Shown: in pieces, positions 34,281 through 43,094 of the stretch
How the letters are laid out: each line of letters opens with the position of its first letter
Numbering within the stretch: the first letter of the stretch is position 1
NCBI RefSeq assembly: GCF_900103345.1
Contig: NZ_LT629702.1
Span: forward strand, 5,068,501 to 5,132,500
DNA from: Pseudomonas azotoformans
GTDB taxonomy: Bacteria > Pseudomonadota > Gammaproteobacteria > Pseudomonadales > Pseudomonadaceae
Direction: 5' to 3'
Length of the DNA stretch: 64,000 nt
The notes under the pieces: model-generated
The model's database searches: none
What the model saw: the letters and a program-made list of their open reading frames with translations, nothing else
What the model was told of the DNA's origin: nothing
Made by a program: the position numbers and the translations under genes

Positions 34281-35387
34281 CTAGGGTTCTGAGTCAGGGG
34301 GGAGTATTGAAGCGCAGGTTGGGAGAAATCCCAAGGGGTTCTGTGGCGGGTCGCTGTTAAGCGCACGCTGTGTCACCAGCTCCAACTCGGCACGTAGTTC
34401 TTCTTCGCTGGGCAGTACGAGTTTGTACTTGCTGGCGAATAGTTGTTCATTGCCCTCAAGTACCGAGTAGCGCACTACTGAAGCATCTTTTTGCGAACAC
34501 AAAATGATTCCTACGGTGGGGCTATCTTCCGGGCCACATTTCAGGTCGTCGTACATACGCACGTACATGTCCATCTGACCAATATCCTGGTGCGTCAACT
34601 CTCCGCGCTTTATGTCAAAGATCACAAAGCACTTGAGTAGGTAGTTGTAGAACACAAGATCGAGGTAGTAGTCCTTGCTCTCCGTGCTGATGCGTTGCTG
34701 GCGGGCTACAAAGGCGAATCCTTTGCCTAGTTCAAGCAAAAAATGTTGCAGTTGTTTAATCAGGGCTTGCTCGATATCGCTTTCCAGAAGGGCGCCCGCA
34801 TTGGGTAGTCCGAGGAACTCCAGAAGCACCGGATCGCGTACGAATTCCCTTGGTGTCTGTTTCAGGTGAGTGAGCTTGTCGTCAGCTTCCCTTTTAACGG
34901 CAATACGATCCTGGCTGGCAAGCAAGCGTTCATAGTAGAGCGTGCCGATTTGGCGCTCCAGGGCGCGGGTAGTCCAGTTTTGGGTGGCCGATTCGTTCAT
35001 TTACCACTGACGGGCGTCAGCACTGTCCACGCGCAAGAGGGTGCGGTAGTGGGTCCAGCTTAATTCGCGACGCACCGCGTCGTATTTTGGAAACGCGAGA
35101 AAGAAACCTCGCATATGCCGCAGATTGGTTGTGTCGAAACCTTTTCCATAAAGCCTTGTTAGCTCCTTGGCCAGGCTAGGCAACAGTTTTTTGCCATAGG
35201 CTGCACGAGCGTTCCCCTGTTGCTCAAATTCGACAATATGTCGACCGATTTGCCAACAGGTTAAAACGTGAAGGGTGTCTATTGTGCGAAGAGCCTGTTG
35301 CCGTGCTGCACGTATGATTTCGACCAGATTGGTGAGCAGAGTGGCGATAGGCGGGTTTCCAGAAGCCGGGGGTGTAGGCGTATTCAT
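34281..35387 (-). pseudogene. DUF1016/YhcG-type PDDEXK nuclease gene split by one nonsense codon
   Basis: Two in-frame pieces: 35001-35387 (128 residues, DUF1016 N-terminal helical domain, LSWTHYRTLLRVDSADARQW) and 34281-35000 (239 residues, nuclease domain with YYLDLVFYN and FVIFDIKRGEL as PD-(D/E)xK residues). They are separated only by a TAA at 35001-35003 where the family has Tyr (QWYM). The ATG directly after the stop (TAAATG) could allow re-initiation, so a separate nuclease part may still be made. The whole would be 368 residues. YhcG-like proteins are often found near restriction or defence genes. Confidence 0.8.
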
Positions 35388-35489
35388 GAGGTTCTTGGTA
35401 AGCCAGTGGGCGGATAAGAATCTCAGTTAATCCAGCCAGGTAGATTTCGCCTGGCCGGGTTGATTGCGTAGGAAATGCAGAGCTTTTGT

Positions 35490-36446
35490 CTAGGGAAATG
35501 TGCTCACTGACGACGAACCCGGCATATCAGGTGGGCAGTGCGCTTTTTTTAGCCAGAAAAGTGCAATCGGCCACAACCGGTCCTGATATTCGCTGCGGAA
35601 AAAGGCGAAATGTCCGACCTGTTTTTCGCCGATATCTTCCGGCGCTATGCGCAGATGCGTACGCTCGCTGCCGTCAAAATAACCCAGTAACCGCTCAATG
35701 GCCGCCACGGTGCCGAAGGGGTCATCCGTGATGCTGATCGCCAGTATCTGCGCCTTCACACGGCTGAAGGGCGGGTTGCCCAGCGCTCGGCCGCTGGGGC
35801 GTGTTTCATACCGCGGCGTCGGCGTGCTCCAGTCGCGCACTACGCCGGCTGGCGTATCTTCCAGCCAGCCCAGGCGCTTGCCGGGGAAGTATCCGCACAG
35901 TGCCGTCAGCAGCGGCATTACCACATGCCATTTGGCAAACATGCGCCAGCGTCCGCTCGCTTCGTAATCGCGCCAGTAGGCGAACTGCGCGCCTACCGTG
36001 ACGATCCGACGAATAACCGCGCCCGACTCCCCTAGCCCAGCCGCGCAGCCGCCGAAGCTGTGGCCGACTACGTCAATGGGCTGCCCTGGGAACTCCCGTT
36101 GCGCCCGCGTGAGCATCGCCTCGAAATCCAGCACGCCCCAATCCGACCACGTGGCGATGAAGTCGCGTAGCGGGCCGCTGCGGGATTCGCCAATGCCGCG
36201 GTAGTCGTAGGTAATGACGTCGAAGCCATTGGCAAACAGGTACTCGGCGAAGCGCGAGTAATGGCGGCAGCGTACGGAGGTGGCGGCGTTGATGATCACC
36301 ACCGGGCGTGCGGGGTCGGTCCTGATATGGCGCCAGGTGAAGCCGCCCAGGATATGGCCGTCGGCGGCGGGTTCCTTGAAGGGTTCGCTGTGATCGCGTG
36401 CAGGCGGGGCCGGAGGCAATTGCAAAGAGGCGTCGTTCAAATTCAT
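35490..36446 (-). CDS. Alpha/beta hydrolase
   Basis: 318 residues. A serine-hydrolase fold is indicated by VITYDYRGIGESR and the nucleophile elbow GHSFGG with Ser130; the likely acid lies in SITDDPFGT and the histidine in VGHFAFF near the C-terminus. No signal peptide, so probably cytosolic. The substrate is not evident; it resembles the YheT/serine aminopeptidase S33 group. The ribosome-binding site is weak. The following 178 nt up to 36624 contain the divergent promoter region. Confidence 0.82.
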   Translation of the reverse strand: MNLNDASLQLPPAPPARDHSEPFKEPAADGHILGGFTWRHIRTDPARPVVIINAATSVRCRHYSRFAEYLFANGFDVITYDYRGIGESRSGPLRDFIATWSDWGVLDFEAMLTRAQREFPGQPIDVVGHSFGGCAAGLGESGAVIRRIVTVGAQFAYWRDYEASGRWRMFAKWHVVMPLLTALCGYFPGKRLGWLEDTPAGVVRDWSTPTPRYETRPSGRALGNPPFSRVKAQILAISITDDPFGTVAAIERLLGYFDGSERTHLRIAPEDIGEKQVGHFAFFRSEYQDRLWPIALFWLKKAHCPPDMPGSSSVSTFP

Positions 36447-36624
36447 TGGTTTCTCGACCCTGATCGGTTCTTGTTTTTTTAGTAACAGTTGGTCAGTTTG
36501 CCAGTACTTGCGCTGTCATTTGGTGGTTTATCAAATGACGGATTGGATCGCCTGCTTACGTCGCTCGACCTGGAGCCGGTATATACATAACCTTGCGCTC
36601 TTTCGATTCGACTAGAACCACCTT

Positions 36625-37590
36625 ATGACCCGCGATACCCTCGAACACAACCAGATTCCGATCTACCTCGTCACTGTGTTGCTGGCCGTCGTTTTCGGTC
36701 TGCTTCCACTCTCATTCACCCACGAACTCAGCGCACTGGTCACCCCCGCCATCGCCGTGCTGATGTACGCGATGTTCCTGCAAATACCGTTTCTGGACCT
36801 GCGCCAAGGCTTGGGTAACAAGCGCTTCCTGTCCGCCTTGCTGCTGGCCAACTTCATCCTGGTGCCCTTGCTGGTGTGGGCGCTGACCCAAAGCCTGGTG
36901 GGGCGCCCGGCTTTGCTGGTCGGCGCGTTGCTGGTGTTGCTGACGCCCTGCATCGACTACGTGGTGGTGTTTACCCATATCGGCAAGGGCGATTCGCGGC
37001 TGATGCTGGCGGCGACGCCGGTGCTGTTGCTGCTGCAGTTGGCGCTGCTGCCGTTGTACCTGGGGTTGATGCTGGGGCCGCAGTCTGAGGTCGTGGTGGC
37101 GGTGGGGCCATTTGTCGAGGCATTCCTGTTGTTGATTGTGCTGCCGATGATTCTGGCAGTGCTCACGACTTCCCTGGCGCGGCGGTCATCTGTCTTCAAC
37201 GCGTGGAGCAGCGCCTGGGCATGGTTGCCCGTACCCGCGATGGCGCTGGTGTTGTTTGTGGTGATCGGTTCTCAAATCACTTCAGTGGTGCGGGATATCA
37301 ACCTGCTGTTGCCGGTGATTCCGGTGTATATCGGCTTCCTGTTGCTGGCCCCGTTGATGGGGGCGCTGGCGTCGCGGCTGTTTGCACTCCCTGCTGCAAC
37401 GGCGCGGGCGGTGACATTCAGCGCATCGACGCGCAATTCGTTGGTGGTGCTGCCCTTGGCACTGGCCCTTCCCGAGGATGTGCGCGGGTTGGCGGCGACG
37501 GCGGTAATCCTGCAAACCCTGGTCGAACTGGTGGGGGAGTTGATTTATGTAAGGCTGATCCCGCAGTGGGTGTGGCCCGCAGGTCGGTAG
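36625..37590 (+). CDS. Acr3/BASS-family membrane transporter (arsenic-resistance-like)
   Basis: 321 residues with about ten membrane helices. The order of hydrophobic segments and the conserved region LLTPCIDYVVVFTHIGKGDSR, followed by FSASTRNSLVVLPLALALP, fits the bile acid/arsenite (BASS/Acr3) transporter fold. Acr3 proteins export arsenite with Cys in the fourth helix; a Cys is present in TPCID. No arsR or arsC lies nearby, so the substrate is uncertain. Confidence 0.75.
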   Translation: MTRDTLEHNQIPIYLVTVLLAVVFGLLPLSFTHELSALVTPAIAVLMYAMFLQIPFLDLRQGLGNKRFLSALLLANFILVPLLVWALTQSLVGRPALLVGALLVLLTPCIDYVVVFTHIGKGDSRLMLAATPVLLLLQLALLPLYLGLMLGPQSEVVVAVGPFVEAFLLLIVLPMILAVLTTSLARRSSVFNAWSSAWAWLPVPAMALVLFVVIGSQITSVVRDINLLLPVIPVYIGFLLLAPLMGALASRLFALPAATARAVTFSASTRNSLVVLPLALALPEDVRGLAATAVILQTLVELVGELIYVRLIPQWVWPAGR

Positions 37591-37677
37591 GCGCGGGAAT
37601 CTTGCAGTCTGTTCAGGCGCTATTCAGCAGGGCGGTCGGCACCATAAGTCGGCGCCCCTTACCTGACAGGTCAACCG

Positions 37678-39270
37678 ATGGATCACCGCAACCGTTTTCG
37701 CCTGGAATCCTCAGGGATTTTTCTCTTCGCTCTGTTGTTGTTCACCTTGGGCATCTGGGATCAGCAGCCCCAAGGGTTTGACGGGCGCTGGGCGCTGTTC
37801 CTGCAAGAGATGTTTCGCCATGGCGTGAGTTTTTTCCCGACCACCTATGGCCAGCCCTACGCGGATTACCCCGGCACCGCGACCTTCTTCAGCTATGTGT
37901 TTGCCCGGCTGTTCGGTGCACCCAACCATCTGGCGAATATCCTGCCGACCGCCCTGGCTTCTGCTGGCGTAGTTGCGGTGGTCTACCGCTTGCTGGTGCC
38001 TGCAAGCCGGCCGTGGGCGCTGCTCACGGTGCTGCTGACCTTACTCACCACCCAACTGCTCGAAAAGTCCCGCTCGGTCTGCCTGGATCAGATGGTGGCA
38101 TTGCTCTGTGTAGGCAGTTTCTACCTGCTGCACAGCGGCGGACGCTGGAGGCGGCTTGCGGTGTTCCCGCTGTTTGTCCTGGGTTTTGCGATACGCGGGC
38201 CATTGGGGTTGATCGAGGTCTGTGGTGTGGTGTGTGTGTATTGGGCGCTGGGCAAGCCTGGCGAGCGCGTGAAACAGGTGCTGATTCACGGCGTTGTCGG
38301 CCTGGTGCTGGTGGCAGTGTGTTGGTGGCTGCTGGTGAAGTTGGCGCGTATCAGCGGGGGCGATGCGTTTGCCGATGAAGTATTCAAGATGCAAGTCGGC
38401 GGACGCCTGGATGAAACCGGCGAGCCGTTCTACTTCTATTTCCAGCTGAGTCTGTACCGCTACTTCCCGGTGGTGCCGTTGGCGCTGGCCACGATGATTG
38501 CCCTGCGTCATCGCTGGCCCGAGCGGTTTGAGGGCGACATGCAATTGGTCGCGCGGCTGGGTGCCTGCGGCTTGATGATCTTGCTCGGGCTGTCGATACC
38601 GCACTTCAAGCGCGCTTATTACATCCTGCCCATGGTGCCGATGTTCGCGGCTGTCGCGGCCTATGGGCTGCTCCAGGCGCAAGGCTGGCTTGCAGGTGTG
38701 CGCCGCTCCTACGAAGGGCTTGTCGTCGCGCTACCGGCGTTGTGTGTGGTTGCGATCTTTGTGTGTCGGCATGGCTGGCAGAAGCATGGTTACTGGCCGG
38801 ACGTTTCACTGCCGCTGCTGATTGGCGGGCTGGTGGTGCTGCAAGTAGCGGCGCTGGTTGCCTGGCATCGGGTAGGGCGGTTGGTGTGGCTCAGCCTGAT
38901 CGCATTGATGGCGCAGTGGGTGTTGTTGGTCACCGTGGTAGAGCCGTCCAAGGATATGCAGTTCGATACCCGCAAGTTTGTCGGCCAAGTGGAGGCGCTG
39001 CGTGCCACGCAACCGGGGCCGCTGGTGTTCATCAATCTCGGCCGGGACACCTGGGCGGTGCGCTACATGATGAACCTGGATCACGATGAGCAGCCCGTAT
39101 TTATCCGCAGCAATGAGCTTGAGCGGCTGGGCAACTTGCCCCGCCCGGCCTGGGTGATCGTGGCGCGCAAGGAAACCGCGCTGTTGCAGGGAACGCCTGT
39201 GGAGCATCTGGCGCCAAGCTTCGAGGGGCGGTTGAACGACAACCCGCTGATGGTGTTTTTGCTGAAGTGA
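37678..39270 (+). CDS. ArnT-like (GT-C) membrane glycosyltransferase
   Basis: 530 residues, 10-12 membrane helices. The first periplasmic loop contains FDGRWALFLQEM, close to the acidic motif of ArnT/PMT enzymes, and SIPHFKRAYYILPMVPM follows later. Such GT-C enzymes use polyprenyl-linked sugars to modify lipid A, glycans or proteins on the periplasmic side. The acceptor here is unknown. It follows the transporter gene after 87 nt. Confidence 0.8.
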   Translation: MDHRNRFRLESSGIFLFALLLFTLGIWDQQPQGFDGRWALFLQEMFRHGVSFFPTTYGQPYADYPGTATFFSYVFARLFGAPNHLANILPTALASAGVVAVVYRLLVPASRPWALLTVLLTLLTTQLLEKSRSVCLDQMVALLCVGSFYLLHSGGRWRRLAVFPLFVLGFAIRGPLGLIEVCGVVCVYWALGKPGERVKQVLIHGVVGLVLVAVCWWLLVKLARISGGDAFADEVFKMQVGGRLDETGEPFYFYFQLSLYRYFPVVPLALATMIALRHRWPERFEGDMQLVARLGACGLMILLGLSIPHFKRAYYILPMVPMFAAVAAYGLLQAQGWLAGVRRSYEGLVVALPALCVVAIFVCRHGWQKHGYWPDVSLPLLIGGLVVLQVAALVAWHRVGRLVWLSLIALMAQWVLLVTVVEPSKDMQFDTRKFVGQVEALRATQPGPLVFINLGRDTWAVRYMMNLDHDEQPVFIRSNELERLGNLPRPAWVIVARKETALLQGTPVEHLAPSFEGRLNDNPLMVFLLK

Positions 39271-39379
39271 ATCAGTAGCTGGCTGTATGTGCGACCGTTG
39301 AGTGATCGCCCGGTTATTCAGCGGCGCGGTGTTTGCGTTGATAGGGGTTCGACGATGACTCCGTGAATGGTTAGCTTAA

Positions 39380-40540
39380 TCAAGCGTACGGCTTGTCCAG
39401 TTGCTCTGGGATGAAGCCTTCGTCGCGCAATGATTTGATGACGCCTCGAATCAAGTAGTTGTTTGAGAATCCGATCGTGTACTGGCGCGCCCCTGGATTG
39501 ATCGGAAGCAGCATGCCCTGATCGACCAGTTTTTTTATCTGGTAGGTCCTTTGTGGTGTGGATAGCTGCGGCAAGGCGTTCGCTATATCAATGGACTTGA
39601 CTACTTTCAGATTGACAGCGGTTGTGAGGATTCTCTCTTCGAGCGTTGTTATCCATTCGCGCTCTTTTGCCAGCGCAATAGTTGGGGCGAGGATGTGCTT
39701 GGTCAGATATCCGTAATCAGTAAGTCTGCTGACTTTCTCCAGTTCATCCCTTATGCCTGACAGCACATAGGTGCACCAGGCTTCAAGGCCTTCTTTGGTG
39801 CCCGTATCGGCGGTGGATAGCATCGAGTAATACCTTTCTCGATCAATACAGAACACTGCGGTGGGATTGAGTACTCGGCCACCTGTGCTGACGTTGAAAC
39901 CGTACTTCATCAGCAGTGCATAGGTGAGAAGGCGTACGACACGGCCATTGCCGTTGCCGAAGGGGTGAATCCAGCCGAATCGGTGATGAGCGAGCGCAAC
40001 CTTCATCAGGTCGTACTTGGGCGCATCCTGTTTGTTCACGAAGGCGACCAGTTCCTGCATGTATCCCGGGACCATCACCGCCTCAGGTGGCAGGTGGTCT
40101 GACTGGGCGATATGCACCCTGGCCTCGCGGTAAGCGCCAGGCGTACGATCACCTTCGCGCTGCAGTCCTTGAACCGTGATTGAATGAAGCTCTCGAATGG
40201 CAAACTCAGTCAGGTCTGAGCCTGGTTGTACGACGCTTTCGACGTAGTCCATGGCTTTTTCGATATTTGCGATCTCTCGCAACTGATCGGAGTCTTCCGC
40301 TGTTCCATCAACTTTGCTTTCGATGTAATCAGCCAGTGTTGTGTGATTGCCCTCAATGCGAGCGGAACCCAGGCTCTCCAGCGTATGGAACAGATCTTTT
40401 AGCTGGAAGAAGACGGCGGGCGGTGTGTCGCCGCCGAGTTGCAGGCGCCGCAGGTGTTCCAACTCTCCTAGAACGTCAACCAGTCCTGAGTCGAACGAGG
40501 GGTTCAAAAGCTTCAGATTGTGGTGAAGAAACTCGGCCAT
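39380..40540 (-). CDS. Fic-domain protein (likely AMP transferase, self-inhibited class II)
   Basis: 386 residues. The Fic motif is [12 protein letters not shown] at 192-203; it keeps the catalytic His192 and the GNGR nucleotide loop but has Asn196 where the consensus has Asp or Glu for Mg2+. An N-terminal inhibitory helix SARIEG (59-64) matches (S/T)xxxE(G/N), with Glu63 as the inhibitory residue. A winged-helix part follows ([17 protein letters not shown]). Fic enzymes usually transfer AMP to target proteins. Its GC content is somewhat lower than the neighbours'. No antitoxin gene is adjacent. Confidence 0.9.
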   Translation of the reverse strand: MAEFLHHNLKLLNPSFDSGLVDVLGELEHLRRLQLGGDTPPAVFFQLKDLFHTLESLGSARIEGNHTTLADYIESKVDGTAEDSDQLREIANIEKAMDYVESVVQPGSDLTEFAIRELHSITVQGLQREGDRTPGAYREARVHIAQSDHLPPEAVMVPGYMQELVAFVNKQDAPKYDLMKVALAHHRFGWIHPFGNGNGRVVRLLTYALLMKYGFNVSTGGRVLNPTAVFCIDRERYYSMLSTADTGTKEGLEAWCTYVLSGIRDELEKVSRLTDYGYLTKHILAPTIALAKEREWITTLEERILTTAVNLKVVKSIDIANALPQLSTPQRTYQIKKLVDQGMLLPINPGARQYTIGFSNNYLIRGVIKSLRDEGFIPEQLDKPYA

Positions 40541-40849
40541 GTCGGAAAATATCTCTAGGCAGTTTTGGATTATCTCAAAAAAGCATGCTCTGAGCCCCGT
40601 AAAATAGCGGTTAAGAGCCTGATTAGGCCCAACACTATCTCAAAATTTCGGTTCAGATAAGTGGAAAGCATCTGAAATGGAACTGTGCTCGGGGTTAGCG
40701 GACGTCCTGGTCTGGGGGGGCGTGTGATGGGCGGAGCGAGCCAGGCCTTCTCCAGGTGAATGCGGTTCCCGATAAAGGAAGTATTCAGTGATGCGTTGGG
40801 CTACTGTTGCCTGCGCAAAATTCACTGACTCACCTTTTCAAGGATTGAA
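40541..40849. other. Gap of 309 nt, no gene recognised
   Basis: A 61-codon minus frame (40640-40825) has no ribosome-binding site and no recognisable product. No clear promoter, terminator or repeat was seen. Confidence 0.6.
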
Positions 40850-41410
40850 ATGAAAGCCACATTGCTCGTGTTATCCGCCTTCCTTCTGCTGCTCTGCGGC
40901 TGCACCACGCCGCTGACCTCTGACATGTCCAGCCCTTCAATTGCCGACACCAAAACGGTGGTGTTCGGCGGCAAGACGTTCGTCTTGAAATTCCAAAAGC
41001 CGGGTTTGTGGGAGTATTTCCCAGCAGAGGAAAGCATCGATGCCTGGAATGAAATGCTGGACTTTACCGTCGTCCCTCGCGAGATGAACCGCTTCAAGCC
41101 CCTCGACCTTGCCAAGCGCGCCATCCAACTCCACCAGCAAGAAAATCCGAACATGCCGGCGATCCTGCTGACCGACAATAAAACCGGAATCGATTATTCG
41201 ATGATGTTTTATCCCACGTCATTGCGTAAAGACGGGCAATTTTCCGAAATCAGCTATTTCAAGTATTACAGGGACGGCACTACCGGGCAGACCATCATCT
41301 TCCACTATGCCAGGAATATCCCAAGGTCGAGCAATCCCTCGGAAAGCGCGATAGAGACCGGCCGGGAAATAGTGCCGCTGATAGAGGCGTTCCCGCTGTA
41401 TCGGCCATGA
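40850..41410 (+). CDS. Lipoprotein, function unknown
   Basis: 186 residues with a lipoprotein signal peptide (MKATLLVLSAFLLLLCGC; lipobox LCGC). The mature part contains GLWEYFPAEESIDAWNEMLD and RDGTTGQTIIFHYARN. AAGGATTG precedes the start. It is likely anchored to a membrane facing the periplasm. No function recognised; it is convergent with tRNA-Phe. Confidence 0.82.
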   Translation: MKATLLVLSAFLLLLCGCTTPLTSDMSSPSIADTKTVVFGGKTFVLKFQKPGLWEYFPAEESIDAWNEMLDFTVVPREMNRFKPLDLAKRAIQLHQQENPNMPAILLTDNKTGIDYSMMFYPTSLRKDGQFSEISYFKYYRDGTTGQTIIFHYARNIPRSSNPSESAIETGREIVPLIEAFPLYRP

Positions 41411-41538
41411 TGCCGTTGAGCGGACAGCACGAATCGATTCCCAGGCGGTGATTGCCGGAAAAGCGTCTACAGGATTTGTGGGGGGTATCGCACCCACTGG
41501 TACGACGTAGGGGCGCAATTTTGAAGCCCTGAAACGAG

Positions 41539-41571
41539 AAAACCCCTGAGACCTTGCGGAATCAGGGGTTT
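41539..41571 (-). terminator. Intrinsic terminator after tRNA-Phe
   Basis: AAAACCCCTGA (41539-41549) pairs with TCAGGGGTTT (41562-41571); on the minus strand a TTTTCTCGTTT tail follows. Confidence 0.75.
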
Positions 41572-41578
41572 CGGTATT

Positions 41579-41654
41579 TGGTGCCCAGAGACGGAATCGA
41601 ACCGCCGACACGGGGATTTTCAATCCCCTGCTCTACCGACTGAGCTATCTGGGC
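41579..41654 (-). tRNA. tRNA-Phe (anticodon GAA)
   Basis: 76 nt with encoded CCA. Acceptor GCCCAGA/TCTGGGC, D-arm AGCTCAGTCGGTAGAGC, anticodon stem-loop GGGGATTGAAAATCCCC (GAA) and T-arm GGTTCGATTCC are all intact. It lies downstream of asmA-mutY-yggX on the same strand. Confidence 0.97.
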
Positions 41655-41757
41655 AACGGGGCGCATTAAACGGGTTTTTCAGGGGGTCGTCAAGCAAGTT
41701 TTCGAAAAATATTTAATTATTACCGTCGCTTACGTGCTGACCCCGGTTTTTGATCAA

Positions 41758-42030
41758 TTATTGAGCAGGCGGCACGTAGCCGTCGGCCTTGGCGTATTCC
41801 TCGCCGGAAAAGAACTTGTCCATCTCGCCCGCCAGGTATTTGCGATCTTCGGCGTTCATCATGTTCAGGCGTTTTTCGTTGATCAGCAGGGTCTGGTGTT
41901 TCAACCAATCGCCCCAGGCTTTGGCGGAGACATGTTCGAAAATGTCCTGGCCCTTGGCGCCCGGATACGGAGGGCGTTCCAGGCCGGGCAATTCTTCTTT
42001 GTACTTGCGGCACATGATGGTGCGGGTCAT
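41758..42030 (-). CDS. yggX: YggX, Fe(II)-trafficking protein
   Basis: 90 residues, the usual length. It begins [20 protein letters not shown] with the conserved Cys7 and continues [17 protein letters not shown], both typical of YggX. The protein helps protect Fe-S clusters and cooperates with MutY, whose gene overlaps it by 4 nt upstream. Confidence 0.96.
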   Translation of the reverse strand: MTRTIMCRKYKEELPGLERPPYPGAKGQDIFEHVSAKAWGDWLKHQTLLINEKRLNMMNAEDRKYLAGEMDKFFSGEEYAKADGYVPPAQ

Positions 42031-43094
42031 GACGACACTCCTGCATTCAATACGTCGGCCGCGCGCTTCAGCAGTTTTTTCACCGGGGCGGCAAGGCCCA
42101 GGCGCGGCGGGGTGGCGAGGTTATACCAGAGCCAGTCGGCCTCGGCCACGTGATGGGCGGTTTCCTCGACCTGGATCAACCAGGGTTCGATGGCGAGCTG
42201 GAAGTGACTGAAGGTGTGGATCAACCCCGGCAGTTCCTGTTGGTTGCCCAGTTCCAGCGCGTGCTGGTGGGCCAGGTGTTCCAGGTCTTGCAGGTCATCC
42301 AGCTCCGGCAAACTCCACAGGCCGCCCCACAGGCCGGTGGAAGGGCGACGGTAAAGCAGGATCGCGCCCTCGGCATTCGCCAACATCGGCATCAGCGTGC
42401 GCTTCTGCGGGATGGTCTTGCGCGGCTTGGGGATCGGGTAGCGCGTCTCCAGGCCGAGCATGTGGGCTTCGCAGCCTTTTTCCAGCGGGCACAGCAGGCA
42501 GCTGGGTTTGCTGCGGGTACAGAGGGTGGCGCCCATGTCCATCATCGCCTGGGTGTAGGCGTTGACGCGGTCGTGGGGCGTGAAGCGCTCAGCGGTGGCC
42601 CACAGCTGCTTGGCCACCTTGGGTTCGCCGGGGTAGCCCTCCTGCGCGGTAAAACGCGCCAGCACGCGTTTGACGTTGCCATCGAGGATCGGCGCACGCA
42701 GGCCCATGCTCAGGCTGGCAATCGCGCCGGCGGTGGACAGGCCAATACCGGGCAGCTCGGTGAGCTTTTCGACATCGCGAGGGAACTCGCCGCCGTACTC
42801 GGCCACGACAATCTTCGCGGTCTTTTGCAGGTTGCGCGCCCTGGTGTAGTAACCCAGGCCGGTCCACAGGTGCAGCACTTCATCTTCCGGCGCGGCGGCC
42901 AGGGCCTCCACCGTTGGCAATGAAGCCATGAACCGGTCGAAGTAATTGAGCACCGTGCTCACCTGGGTCTGCTGCAGCATGATCTCCGAGACCCACACCC
43001 GGTAGGGCGTGATGCCCTGTTGCCAGGGCAGGTCATGGCGACCGTGGCGGTCGTACCAATTGAGCACGGCCTCTGAAAACTGCTCGTTTCTCAT
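42027..43094 (-). CDS. mutY: MutY, A/G-specific adenine DNA glycosylase
   Basis: 355 residues. Helix-hairpin-helix region [18 protein letters not shown], catalytic segment [13 protein letters not shown], and the [4Fe-4S] loop C-x6-C-x2-C-x5-C ([17 protein letters not shown]) are present, followed by the C-terminal MutT-like domain that recognises 8-oxoG. It removes adenine mispaired with 8-oxoguanine. It overlaps asmA and yggX by 4 nt each. Confidence 0.97.
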   Translation of the reverse strand: MRNEQFSEAVLNWYDRHGRHDLPWQQGITPYRVWVSEIMLQQTQVSTVLNYFDRFMASLPTVEALAAAPEDEVLHLWTGLGYYTRARNLQKTAKIVVAEYGGEFPRDVEKLTELPGIGLSTAGAIASLSMGLRAPILDGNVKRVLARFTAQEGYPGEPKVAKQLWATAERFTPHDRVNAYTQAMMDMGATLCTRSKPSCLLCPLEKGCEAHMLGLETRYPIPKPRKTIPQKRTLMPMLANAEGAILLYRRPSTGLWGGLWSLPELDDLQDLEHLAHQHALELGNQQELPGLIHTFSHFQLAIEPWLIQVEETAHHVAEADWLWYNLATPPRLGLAAPVKKLLKRAADVLNAGVSS

